From assembly GCA_009760855.2 (NCBI GenBank), contig WPIO01000009.1, forward strand, positions 3,219,001 to 3,283,000: a stretch of 64,000 bases of DNA, written 5' to 3'. Below the pieces are notes generated by a model. The model did not search any database. It saw only the letters and a list, made by a program, of their open reading frames with translations, and had not been told where the DNA came from. The position numbers and the translations under genes are program-made. This DNA comes from Cristatella mucedo (Eukaryota; Bryozoa; Phylactolaemata; Cristatellidae). Of this stretch, positions 36,645-48,439 are shown piece after piece (the first letter of the stretch is position 1; every line of letters starts with the position of its first letter).

Positions 36645-37477
36645 GTACAACAACCAGCTTCCGTTTTGCTACTAACCTAGTCATGCATCAGCGCGGCAAA
36701 GGTGCTGCCGCCAAATGCTTTCGCTTTACGACTCACTCGGTGGTACAAAATTTTGAGCTATCCTCGTGAATATGGCCTGAACCATACACTCAAGCCCAAC
36801 AGTCGTAGAGTAGGTAACAAATATTGCTGGGTCAAACAGCGACGGAAATAGTATCCATCGTCTATGCGAAGCCTATCAAATAATGTTCGCTATCTAACAC
36901 TAACGTTATGCATTATCGTGCGTTATAGCCGAAGCGATTTCACTTCAGATATAAATTCTATGCAACCATATCTCAAATAACATAGGTAAATTTAGAAGAC
37001 GAGAACGTGAAGGAGAATGAGAAGAGTTGGGGGAGCAGGAGGTGGAGTAGGAGTTGGTGGAGCAACGAGAAGATGGTGCGTAGCAAAATTAAAAAGCTTT
37101 ATCACGTATTTCGCTAGATTACTGAGATTCGCTGCGAATAAAATATTATGCTCAGAAAATCTTGTTTAAAAAAAGTAAGAATGTATTAAGCTTTTTTGAA
37201 ACGATTGTATTAAAAGCCTATTTTGTATATAATGTCCATTGGCGTCCTCTTTTATTCTGCAGGGGTACAGAAAAAGACAAACAAGGCTGGTCACATAAAA
37301 TGTCTCGCGTTTTGGTGCCGTAAATCTGAATCTGAGCTCCAACCGTAAGAAAAATAATATGGACTTTTTTGATGATCTTTAGAATGGCTACTTTCTCAGG
37401 CAGGTTTTAAGCTAAAGAGTGAACAAATAATAATAATAATAATAATAATGCACTTGATAAAGCGCCCTCAGAGAGCT

Positions 37478-37523
<46 letters not shown>

Positions 37524-38235
37524 AGGCGCTTTACATTTGCTTCAAAGGGAAACGCAATTGAATGGTGAGTAATATCATGCTTCATAAACAAACAAAACGA
37601 ATAACATGGTTAGGGGTGACATGCACAGGGTCAGCATGCAAACTACAGCAGTAAGCCGACTAATCAGTTCCATTCAATCCGCGAGACTGGCTCGCGTGAC
37701 CACAACTAAACAGTTGTGATAGCATGAGCTCTCCAAGTATTTTAAGCCATGCGAAAGCGCAGAGATGTGGCCGGAAATCGATTGCATCTCAGCGTTGGGA
37801 TCTAGAATCCCCGCGAGCATTGTCTCACCAATTGCTCTGCGAGCCAATCGCTGCATGCCAGTACCGATGACCGCGCCGCCGCACCTGTAGCTGAGCTACT
37901 GCTACTAAGCGAATTTGCGTGGAGTCGCGGCCCGTTCTTTTTTCCGCACTTTCCAACGACGCCATATCAGCCAACGGTTGCGGGAGGGCCCACTTGCGGT
38001 CAGCAGCCAATGAAGCTGGTGGCCCCCGAGGGCTCCACTTGGTGTGCGAGAGAAAGCGCCGATTGACGCCGAATCTCACTCACACATCTCTCCAGATCAC
38101 CGGCATTGCAGGACCACGACGGGCAGTTTCCGAGCAGCAGCTGCGTCGGCGTGGGGGCGGTTTTTTCTCCTTGAATTTCTCGCGCGAAATAAAACGAGGG
38201 CGGAGCAGGTCGAGCAGTTTCTCTTTTCGCTGCAG
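36645..38235 (+). other. Kv channel intron 2 (1.6 kb)
   Basis: GTACAA donor, acceptor TCTCTTTTCGCTGCAG. Contains LINE-A copy 5 (37420-37640). The frame upstream of 38236 is open back to 38044 but has no channel similarity. Confidence 0.85.
37420..37640 (-). mobile_element. LINE-A copy 5, 3' end only, with internal (TC)n
   Basis: (TAA)n at 37426-37449, then the usual tail GCACTTGATAAAGCGCCCTC. In place of the usual AATCTCTTTCTAGGCGC there is an expanded TC tract at 37484-37523. It ends near GGGTCAGCATGCAAAC. Confidence 0.88.
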
Positions 38236-39351
38236 GTTTATCTGGGCGTGACCACGGTCTTCACGCTCGCGTCGATAGCGGTATTCCTCGCCGAGTCGCA
38301 CGAGTCGCTACGCGTCGAGTACTGCTGCAATTTGACAGAAAGCGGAAAAATACCAGATAATGCCGAGCTGTTTCCGTGCGACGACGGCGCCTCTCAGCCA
38401 GCCGCCGCGGCTGCGGCGCAGAATTCCTCCGTGGCGGTAGTGCGAAAGGACTACGTGCCCGCTCTGGGGTACGCAGATCTGACCGTCTACTGCTTCTTTC
38501 TACTGGACTTCACGCTGCGCGCTGTCCTGCCGCCGAGAAGGAAGCAGTTCGTCACGTCGCCGTCGAACTATGTCGATCTCGTGTGCATCCTTAGCCAGAC
38601 GGTTGCAATAGTGGCGAGGTACGTCATGAACGGCACCAGCATCAACGAGGCCGCCACGATTGTAAGCTCGAGCACGCAGTGGGTGAGAACTTTCCGACTG
38701 CTCAGAATTTTCAAGATCCTGCGTCACAGCATCATGGTGAAAGTTCTAGCCTACACCTTGCTGACGGCTTTTAGGGAGATGATCGTTGTTTTGGTCGTGC
38801 TGCTCACGCTCGTCACCTTGTTTGGCAGCATTTGCTACTACATAGAGCCGACGACATTTCCTACCATTACGTACGGTTGCTGGTGGTCTCTCGTGACTCT
38901 AACCACTGTCGGCTACGGGGACGTAGCCCCGAAAACGACTGGGGGCTATATCGTCGGATCGGCGTGCGCGCTTTGCGGCGTTTTTTCCGTCGCATTCACG
39001 GTGCCCATCGTCGTGAGCAACTTCAATACCTTTTACAGCCACGCCCGGTCACTTCGGGCTCGGACGACGGCCTCGGCGGCAAAAACCGCCAGTGCTGACA
39101 AAGGTACTCCCGGTGGCGCAAGTAAACCACGTAAGCCAATTCAACTAACTCGCTACTCTAAATCCATCACAGCAAGCAGTAGCTGCTATAGCCGCAGCTC
39201 AGTTGCAGAGACGTTATCAGTTTCTACCGATGTAGGCCAACGTTCTTCAGGACTGGACCATCATAGCGCCTGCAAGGTGGACAGCTGCAATGCATCAGAC
39301 GGAGTTCTCACCGCCATAGCAACTGCTCACGGGGTAAAAAAAATGGGGTAG
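38236..39351 (+). CDS. Voltage-gated K+ channel, coding exon 3 (S1-S6, pore, C-terminus)
   Basis: Seen: 371 codons (residues 191-561) to a TAG. S1 is about 191-212 (VYLGVTTVFTLASIAVFLAE), followed by a loop with N-glycosylation sequons (NLT, NSS). S2 is about 268-290 (FFLLDFTLR) and S3 about 302-322 (YVDLVCIL). S4 is at 339-360, with R/K at 341, 344, 347, 350 and 353 (RTFRLLRIFKILRH). S5 is about 371-392 and the filter TVGYGD is at 414-419. S6 is about 429-452, ending in SNFNTFYS. The tetramer would be a plasma-membrane delayed-rectifier or A-type K+ channel; which one cannot be told. Odd points: S6 has T445-V446-P447 where Kv channels have PVP, and the S2 acidic residue is Asp. The Ser/Thr-rich tail (about 465-561) has no recognised motif. 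The nearest subfamily by the T1 zinc site is Shaw/Shab/Shal, but the core is divergent. Confidence 0.95.
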   Translation, partial: VYLGVTTVFTLASIAVFLAESHESLRVEYCCNLTESGKIPDNAELFPCDDGASQPAAAAAAQNSSVAVVRKDYVPALGYADLTVYCFFLLDFTLRAVLPPRRKQFVTSPSNYVDLVCILSQTVAIVARYVMNGTSINEAATIVSSSTQWVRTFRLLRIFKILRHSIMVKVLAYTLLTAFREMIVVLVVLLTLVTLFGSICYYIEPTTFPTITYGCWWSLVTLTTVGYGDVAPKTTGGYIVGSACALCGVFSVAFTVPIVVSNFNTFYSHARSLRARTTASAAKTASADKGTPGGASKPRKPIQLTRYSKSITASSSCYSRSSVAETLSVSTDVGQRSSGLDHHSACKVDSCNASDGVLTAIATAHGVKKMG

Positions 39352-42050
39352 CAACCGTGGTTTTGTGTCTGGTGATGGAGATACGTGCCCAAGTCTAGCA
39401 ACTGAAATCAGCAATGAAGCAATACGCTGATGACTTCTCATCTGCTGAATTCCGGTTGGCACACAGACAAGACTCCGACGATGTCACTTAAAGACGAAAC
39501 GGCACAGAGATTCAATAACATTCGCAGCTCCAAAGTACCAGGACAAGCTTAGGTTTTTGCTCGGGTCTCGATAAAGCCATGTTATGTGACGGTTTTTGCA
39601 AACCGGCGCTGCCTTAAGCTACGCTAATTAGCTATGCACTTCTGCACTACTGATTGCCAAGTACTAAACGTTTCGATTAGCTTTTCATCTACGTCGCATT
39701 TAGAAGTTTATGCTTCATCCTTCTTCAGGGCAAGAGAATAACTTCCGGGTCAAAATATTTTGGAACCATCAAGAGCTAAACCCTTGCTTCAGGTCAGACA
39801 TTAGCGAGTCAGGTACTACGTACGTATATCCTCACTAATCATTCCTCAAATATGGAGAATAGGAGGCTGCACAAACAAACGCATTCGCACACACGCACAA
39901 GCAAGTTAAGGCAAGCTTAAACTTGAGTTGCGCTTCTAGAGTCTTAAAACAGGCAGTCAAAGTGCGAGTCGTCTTGGACATAAGCTTTCTATTTGAAACG
40001 TCATGAAACACCAGCTTGTGCACCAGTGCAGTTTTAACTTCAGCTGCACGTGGCAGTACCAAGACTGTCATAAAAATTGGAATATTAACCAAGAATGTTT
40101 TGTGACACGCAGCAGATTCGTGAAATAGAAAGTGTTCCGCAAGAGGCTGTATAATCTCAAGGTCGAGTTTGAGTGTTAAATTGAACTCTGTTGGCAGAGA
40201 TTTTGAAGTGGATAGCAGATATGAAATAGGCCTAAAACAAATTGCGTTGAAGAACTGGTGGAATTACACATTTCAATAAAATTTTAATGAAATCCAAGCT
40301 AAGTCTACCCGTTTCTCTTTGATATTCATTTGATTCGGCTAGTCCTGCTGAGGCAGCGGGACCATGCTTTTGCTAATGGGCTGTTACCTAATATAAACCG
40401 GAATTACCGGTATTAATAATACATTTGTGTAGTAACCTAAAGAAAGCTACATCAGTATGCACTTGACATGATTTGTAATGCAAGCATACCAATATGCTTA
40501 GTGATAAAATGCACCGAAAAAAAACGCTTGAATTTGAATAATGCTACCTTAGACAAATTCGTTGACAGTCGTAATTCGTGAGACATTCGCAAAATTTGGC
40601 ATCACAAAGTATAGTTATTGCTAATGATGGTCTGCAGCCATATTTTCATTACGAGGCTGCCCAAGCATTATTCGATATTATTTTTACATAAAATTAGATT
40701 ACATTATTTGATTCTTACTTGATAGCTTGTCCAGCTCTAATTTGTATCTGATTGCAAGCGGAAAGTCAATTTCAGCTAGCAGTGCGATGGCCGAATTAGC
40801 GGGTCACCAGTTCCAGTTCAACGTTTCTCGGCTGGTTGTTTTCGCTCCAAAGCCAAAACCATTGACGCACAGCCTCACGGGCTCGCAGCGATCTGCTGTT
40901 TCTCCTGTGCCGTGTGCTCAGCGGCTTGACATGGCTAAAATCCGACCGTTTTTGCTGCCAAGCTGAGAAGCTTAAACTTCAAACAGCGCGTTGCTAGTTA
41001 TTTTAGTCCATTTTGTACCGGTATCGCTGCGATCGACCTTGTTTTAGGTGGCAAAGGATTTTTCTTTTCGGATAGCTTAACATTTGTCTGATCATGGACA
41101 GCCCGGCTTTTTGCGTGGATTGAGGCGCTACCCGAGGGTACACACATGGCTGAAAGTGTGCTGCAATCTTGGGTTACATAAATGCCTGCACAAGCAGCAT
41201 CATCGAAAGTACACAGGAATACCCTAAAAGGAAAAGAAAGACCTAACCTGGTAAAAAGCTTGGCTACTTCCTCGGATAAGTAGATGGCATTGAAAGTTAT
41301 AAGGCTCCAGGCTCAGGATAAATTTCGCGCGACAGAAGTTAAATGTGTGACCGAGGATACTAGTGCATTACTCGGGAATTCTCACATCGGTTACGGCAAG
41401 ATTTTAAAATAGGCTTTGCTAAACCACTAATCTTGAACCCATACTTTAGGCTCTGCCGGCAATACACTATTAAAAAAGCAGAAGAGCTTGGAGCTGCTCT
41501 TACTAGCAGGTACTTTAAATTGTTCACTTGTCAAGCATAATCTTATTTCAGTAAAGAACCTACCGTCTTGCAGGTGCTGTTAAGATATGATTAGACTCTT
41601 TATAATGACAGACCCAACTCTTGATCTCTCGCAGCTGCGACGGCTAAATACACGATCGTGACATAGAGATTTGAATTTTTTCAATAGAATGCCGCGATCT
41701 GCATGTCAAACAACGTCGCGCGGTTACAACCAGTTCAAGTTTGCTGAATCAGCGAGTCATAAAAAGCAAACGGATTCGAATTATCGTTCTTATTCGCATT
41801 ACATTATTAGTTCAAGCTGTTTTCGAATTGTCTACCAGTTTGTAATGCTCAGCTATGCAGCAATCTGCTTAATGTCACCCGTCATAACCCAACTGGCAGT
41901 CTGAGTTTAAAGCAGACAAAACTTAGTTGGCAAGCCGATGCTGCAGAGGAACACAATAAGTCGTAATGGCTCGTGCGTTTGTGGCGTTTACTTGTCCAGG
42001 TGTTGTGTGCACTAATAAAGTATAGTTTGAGATCGTTTCAAGTACCTTAA
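39352..42050. other. Kv 3' flank and unassigned sequence
   Basis: The 3' UTR end is not defined. An AATAAA at about 40275-40280 is one candidate polyadenylation signal. No other gene or repeat family recognised. AT-rich from about 40380. Confidence 0.45.
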
Positions 42051-42765
42051 TAATAATAATAATAATAATTCACTTGATAAAGCGCCCTCAGAGAACTTAA
42101 TCTCTCTCTAGGCGCTTTACATTTGCTGTAAAGTGAAATGCAATTGAATGGTAAGTAAAATCATGCTTGAAAAACAAGTGAAATGAATAATATGGTTAGG
42201 GGTGACATGCATAGGGTCAGCATGCAAATGTGGTTAGTGGCAGCATGCACAGTGTCAGCACGCATAAGCACATCAAGGACGAATCACAGGGACCCACTAA
42301 ATGCTGTCCTAAATAGGTGCATTTTTAGGTTCCTTTTAAATGTGGTCAGGTCAGGGGATATTCTGACGCAGGTCGGGAGGGAGTTCCAGGCTTTGGGAAC
42401 ATATAAACTAAATGCACGGTCTCCAAAGGATTTAAGGTTTGTACGAGGTATTTCTAGACTGTTTGATTCCGAAAAGCGGGTGGTACGATGCTTGGCCTGA
42501 TGGGGTAGAATATCTGAGAGATAGGCTGGAGCCATAGAATGAAGGGATCTAAAAGTGAGCGACAAAACCTTGAAGTCAATCCGTTGCTTGACTGGTAGCC
42601 AGTGCAGGTCGGCGAGAAGTGGAGTAATGTGGCAATTGTGACGCTCACGGCAGACAAGTCTATCTGCCGAGTTTTGCACCAGCTGCAATCGCCTGATCGC
42701 ACATGCTGGTAGGCCAGTAAGCAGTGAGTTGCAGAAGTCGAGACGGGATGTCACGAATGCATGAG
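42051..42765 (-). mobile_element. LINE-A copy 6, truncated
   Basis: (TAA)n at 42051-42069, intact tail, and an RT C-terminal frame at 42284-42754 ([20 protein letters not shown]). Its 5' end at about 42765 abuts the satellite array. Confidence 0.9.
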
Positions 42766-44366
42766 CTGGGGCTGAAGCTCAAGAGTTTGCGTGTCTGCAG
42801 CCAAGTACACGGGTTCGACGAATAATTGCGATACACTACGATGCAAGTACCATTTAAAAAATAAACGGCATAAAAACTGCGGTTATTATTATAACTTATA
42901 CAAAATAGTGTTACGGGTTTAGCCACAAAGTACCATTCAATTCCGCTTAACCGTTCTCGTGCTATCGCCTCAAATAGCCCCGGCAAGTCAGCTTTTTTAC
43001 ACATTTGAATGGCGGTACAGCTGCTTTTGCCACACAATTTTCTTTGAAACTGCAGTTTTGATTACAAATCCTTAAAAAGTCGGCAAAGTTTACCTGCAAA
43101 ATTTCATCTATTGCGCTAGTGCGTTCTTGTGCCACGGCCTCCAATGACCCGTCCTAAATAGCAGCCCAAAGCATTCAAACTGCTATAAGCTTTCATTTCC
43201 ACAAAGAGCAACGTGCAGCTGGGATTTTAAATTCAATTGATAGAGAACAGTGTGACAATTTAACCCACTAAATTTCAGCCTATTACTCTCTCGCCCTCTC
43301 AAGCAATTGCCTCTGATGGCCCGGCCCAAATGGTAGCCGCAAATAGTTAAATTGCGATGCTCCTGCCATTTCAACAAAAGGCTTCTCGAAAATGCGGTTC
43401 TCATTTAAAATAAAGAATAGTGTTCCCGGTTAACCTACCAAATTTTGCACAATTGTGCTTGCTAGTTCTCATGCTCGAGAACCTACAATGACCAGGGCCA
43501 GCCGCCTCCCTACATAATTGAACTGCGATCAAAGTAGCGTTCCCACGATAGGCGTCGCGCAGCTGCGGTTTTGATTACGCAGCATACTAAACAGTGTTCT
43601 GGGTTTATCAACCAAATTGAGTTGCACAGCTCGCGGCCTTTGTCATTAATGGCTTCCAATAGCCTGGGTTAGCAGCAATTTTACGCAATTGAACTGCAAC
43701 ATAGCTGCAATTTTCACAATAAGCCTTGCGAAGCTGCGATTTTAATTCCAAATTATAGAAAAATGCGTTCCAGATATACCCACGCCATTTCGTGAAAATG
43801 CACTTGCGCGTTTTCAAGTATTGGCTTGGAATTGCCCGAGCCACCATGCAAATTAAGAACTGCAATGCAGCTGCAATTTCCGTAATAAGCGTCACGAAAC
43901 TGCGGTTTTTATTCCGCGTTATAAACAACAGTGCACCAGGTTTGCTAACCACATTTCATGGTACACCTTATGGTTATTCGCATGCTATGTATGGCCTCCA
44001 GTGACCCGAGCCAGCCAGCCTCCTAACAAATACTAACTGTGATACTGCTGCCATTTCCAAAATAGGCGTTGCACAAAACGTTGCACAAGTGTGGTTTTGA
44101 TTCTAAATTATAGAAAACAGTGATCCGGGTTTATCTACTAAATTTCAAGCCATAGGGCATGTGCATTATCATGCATTGGCCCCAATCGCACGGGTAGCTC
44201 TGCATTTTTGCATTGAAATACAGCTTCTATTTTAACAATAAGTGTCATGAAACTGCTGTTGCGATTGCACGTTATAGAAGCCAGTGTATCGTGTTTAACC
44301 AACAAAGTTTATGCAATCGCTCGGACGTGTTGCTATGCTATGGTCTCTGGTGGCTCAAATCAGTGA
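42766..44366 (+). repeat. About 171 bp satellite array, left arm
   Basis: A diverged tandem repeat. The marker CTGCGGTTTTGATT (with variants) recurs at 42878, 43050, 43219, 43392, 43563, 43734, 43900, 44089 and 44253. Spacings are 172, 169, 173, 171, 171, 166, 189 and 164. Each unit also carries, in order, AACAGTGTTCCGGGTTTA-like, CAAATTTCA-like, CTCATGC…GGCCTCCAATGACC-like and CTGCCATTTCCACAATAAGC-like blocks. No open frame crosses the units. Confidence 0.85.
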
Positions 44367-45630
44367 AGGCGGTAGTATTAGAACTCGCGTGCGCAACGTC
44401 ATGGAATTTGATGGTCAAACCCAAAACACTTTTTCTCTAATATGGAATCAAAACCACAGTTTCGCAAGCCTATTGTGGAAATGTCAGCTGCATCGAAGTT
44501 CGAATATTTCGGGAGGCTTGGTGACCCGGGCCATGGGAGGCCACAGCATGAGAACGGGCATATGCAACGATAATGAATTTAGTTGGTGATCCCGGAGCGC
44601 TGTTTCTGGAACGTGGAATATAAACCACAGTTGCTCAAAGCTTAGTGTGGAAATAGTGGTTGTACCGCATTTTAATATAAATTATAATACTAGCTGATTC
44701 TACAGCCTCTTTTGCATAGCGACAAAAGAGCCTTTAAGGCTATCGCCATTGCTTGCAGCTGCAATAAAGAATCGCTCACCGCAGGAATTGAACCCACGAC
44801 CTCGGCACCGAGGTCATGAAAATATTCAGCAAGGCTGGCTGGCCCGAGCCATCGGAGGCCATAGCAAGACAACTGCCGTAAACTATGCTATGCAATTTTG
44901 CTGCTAAATCCGAACCACGGCGTTTTCTGTATTACGGAATCAAGCCGAAGCCGCGCGACGCCTTTGTGGAAACGATGGCTGTATCGCAGTTCAGTGATCT
45001 GGCGAAGTGGGTCGCCAAAGAAATTGGAGACGTTTTCGAGAATTCATAAGCGTAATCGGCTGAAAGTTATTGGGAATACCTGTAAGAGGTTCTCTATAAT
45101 TTGAAATAAAGCCACAGTTTCGCGAAGACTTTGTGTGGAAACGGCAGCTTTATTGCAGTATGAATGCTTTGGGCTGCTATTAGGGCAGGGCCGTCAGAGG
45201 CCATTGCCCAAAAACGCGAACGCGCAATTGGCTTAAATTTGAAAATTTTACGGATGGACGTGGTGTATTTTTATCTATTTGATAAATTCAAAATATCTGA
45301 GTTTCGCTAAGCTCTGCGTGGAAGTGGCAGCTTTTTTGCAGTTTAAATGTTTTGGGCTGCTATTTGGTCCGGGACGTCGGAGGTCATAGCATCAGAACAT
45401 GCTAGCATAATCACATGAAATTTAGTTGGTGACCATGGCATACTGCTCTCTATAATTTGGAATCAAAACCACAGTTGCATGAACCCTTCTGTGAAAATTC
45501 TAGGTCTGTGGCCATTCGAATTTTTTAAAGGCAGGTTGGCGCCGCCATTTTAGACCATAATATGGCAACGGTCAAGCACAATCGCATGAAATTTAGTTGA
45601 TAAACCCCTATCACATTCTGTATCCTTTTT
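44367..45630 (-). repeat. About 171 bp satellite array, right arm (inverted)
   Basis: The same unit as the left arm but reverse-complemented. The marker AATCAAAACCACAG (with variants) is at 44454, 44625, 44953 (328 bp on, including a SINE-B), 45112, 45295 and 45469. Blocks GAGGCCATAGCATGAGAACG and TGAAATTTAGTTGGTGA are the inverse of left-arm blocks. Similarity fades at about 45630. Confidence 0.83.
44690..44846 (-). repeat. SINE-B copy inside the satellite
   Basis: CTGATTCTACAGCCTCTTTTG, GAGCCTTTAAGGC, GAATCGCTCACCGCAGGAAT and TGAACCCACGACCTCGGCAC. Subtracting about 157 bp restores the 171 bp satellite spacing (328 to 171). Confidence 0.8.
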
Positions 45631-46857
45631 GACTGAAGTTTATTGATGAATTGGCTTCTGAATCGCAGTGTATGGCATTTATTCATGGTAACCGCCGAGT
45701 ACAGTGCCGATGACTTGAACTTGAGCCAAGCTAATGATTCTGGCGATGCGTTTAAGCCAAGCCTGATGCGGTGACGAGACTGATTATTTCATGCGATGGA
45801 AATTAAGAGAAAATAGTTGCACTAACGGATTTCAATCCTATTTTTTAATGAATATCCAACGTCCTTTGCGGAAATTTGTGTTAGACCTTCAAGATGTGGT
45901 GACGCCAGAAGTTCAAATGTACCTCTGACTTTAGGTGAGGTTTCGTTAATAAGCCGGTCGAGGCCAATAGTAAGTTCGGGAGAGGCAGAGAAACGCAGGC
46001 CTGTATAACACAGAGCTACATTAAGACGGCCTGTTTTTCATAAATTCTGGAGTTATGATGATTAAGGACCGCATCAATCACCACCGTTGTGTGATCCCAG
46101 CCACCCATGCGGCTGGAAGGGGGCCTCGGATATCGGGGTCAAAAGTTGTGATGCGGAAAAGATTTATTGTAAAGTATTAAATTGCTTTGAGTAGCTAAAT
46201 ATTTTTAATTGTGGCACTCTCTAAAATTATTTTTTTAAATGAATCGATATTTGGTATATTAATGCCTCTTCTTTGTTGTTTCTTATATTTATTATATATT
46301 TATTATTTATTATATTTCTTATAGTGCATTATTATTCTTATTATTATTATCTTGCAGTTCTAACTTGGCATTACGGAAACACGAATTTGGTGCACTAGAG
46401 CAAAATTCGAAACAAACTAGGCTAATAGAGCATACGCATGGTTAGAGCAATGGATCAACTTATTCCACAATCCACATGACTTCCATCGGAATCATATTCC
46501 ACAGCACCACAAGGCAAAGAAAAGACGTATGCCCAAAGGATTCCAAGCCGTGCCACAAGAAGTGACTACTTTCCGTAAAGACGCTGAATCTAGGCTAGAG
46601 AGTATATTCTGTGGTTCACTTGCTGAAATTTTGAAACTTGGAGGTGTCAATATAAGAGCTTTATAATTTACCAAATCTAAAGGAAATCCTAGTTCCAATC
46701 GGGACTTATATATTAAGACCGTGGTGCAAGGAAAGAGTTCCGACGTGGCTTGTGTATTTCGAACAGCAGGATGCTGGATACATTTTATTGCAAGTTGTTT
46801 GGTGGAACAAAAATGAGACTAACTGTCTAAGTCTTCAGCAGTTGAAAATACTCGAGC
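45631..46857. other. Unassigned AT-rich interval
   Basis: AT-rich, with TATTTATTATTTATTATATT around 46280-46320. No gene recognised. Confidence 0.5.
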
Positions 46858-47640
46858 AATAATAATAATAATAATAATAATAATAGTAATGCACTTGATA
46901 AAGCGCCCTCAGAGAACTTAATCTCTTTCTAGGCGCTTTACATTTGCTGCAAAGTGAAATGCAATTGAATGATAAGTAAAATCAAGCTTGAGAAACAAAC
47001 AAAGTGAATAATATGATTAGGGGTGACATGCACAAGGTCAGCATGCAAATGTGGTTAGTGGCAGCATGCACAGTGTCAGCACGCATAAGCACCTCAAGGA
47101 CGAATCACAGGGACCCACTAAATGCTGTCCTAAATAGGTGTGTTTTTAGGTTCCTTTTAAATGTGGTCAGGTCAGGGCATGTTCTGACGCAGGTCGGGAG
47201 GGAGTTCCAGGCTTTGGGAGCATACGAACTAAATGCACGGTCTCCAAAGGATTTAAGGTTTGTAAGAGGTAGTGGTAGACTGTTGGATTCCGAAAAGCGG
47301 GTGGTACGATGCTTGGCCTGATGGGGGAGTATATCTGAGAGATAGGCTGGAGCCAAAGAATGAAGTGACCTAAGAGTGAGCGACAAAACCTTGAAGTCAA
47401 TCCGTTGCTTGACTGGTAGCCAGTGCAGGTCGGCGAGAAGTGGAGTAATGTGGCAACTGCGACGCTCACGACAGACAAGCCTAGCTGCAGAGTTTTGCAC
47501 CAGCTGCAATCGCCTGATCGCACATGCTGGTAGGCCAGTAAGCAGTGATTTGCAGAAGTCGAGACGGGATGTCACGAATGCATGGACCAATTGGACGTGG
47601 TAACCTTATCTAAACAAGCCCGAATTTTAGCAATGACCAG
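46858..47640 (-). mobile_element. LINE-A copy 7, truncated
   Basis: (TAA)n at 46858-46884, intact tail, RT C-terminal frame 47105-47590 ending SGSL. The 5' boundary lies near 47640. Confidence 0.9.
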
Positions 47641-48439
47641 CAATGCGCAAGACCTTGGAGGGACATGAAAAGTTAAGGGACCACGATCAGTGCACGGTGA
47701 ACTGGAAGAAGCTTGAATTGCGTCTTAAAGCCTACTTAACTATTGGCGAACGGACGCTTTGGCTTTGGTGGAAAAAGACAAGGACAATCACTGGACCGCG
47801 CCTTGAGTTAAAAAGCATCCTACCAACCGCACTACCTTTTTTTATTTAGAAGTGAGGAGCTAGGGTTTATTGTGGTAATCCTGATATGCTGTAAGTTCAT
47901 GGAAACGAAAAATGTTATTGGGGAAGTTCAATAACTTGGAAATTTTGATCCTACAACAGCCGAATGCTTGCGGAGCTTGCAGAACGCAGATGCAGAGGCT
48001 AATTGTCTGGGGCCTGAAAGAGTAAAGTAATTGATCAATACCACTTCCGATAGCAATTTAGAATATAATGCAAACCATGTGAATGATGCTAAATACTGTA
48101 GTATTGTGCCGGATTTCTCGCCAGATGTCCTTTTTGTTTCGTGGAACTTCAAAAGAACAAATCAGCCATTATAGAGTGCTTTGTGGGGTTCCTAAAATAT
48201 CTGAAACAAGTGAAGTTAGAGTTTTTGGGCCAGTGTTAGAGACGTTCGCTCAGTAGAAACTGAAATTAACGGATTGCAGAGCTCAAGTCTGATAATGACC
48301 ATGGAAGAAAATATTCCTGTATCAAAGCATGACTTCTAAAAATGAATCCGCGATCATTATATTTGCCTTGCACCTATGACACTCTTAACCTTGTTGTCTG
48401 CTACGCAACAGGCTCATCGGTGACGACCGTATCATTCTG
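47641..48439. other. Unassigned interval
   Basis: Nothing recognised. Confidence 0.5.

Noticed and set aside
42766-44600. Short frames of 60-125 codons across the satellite
   Set aside because: They do not repeat in phase with the 171 bp unit and carry no motif.
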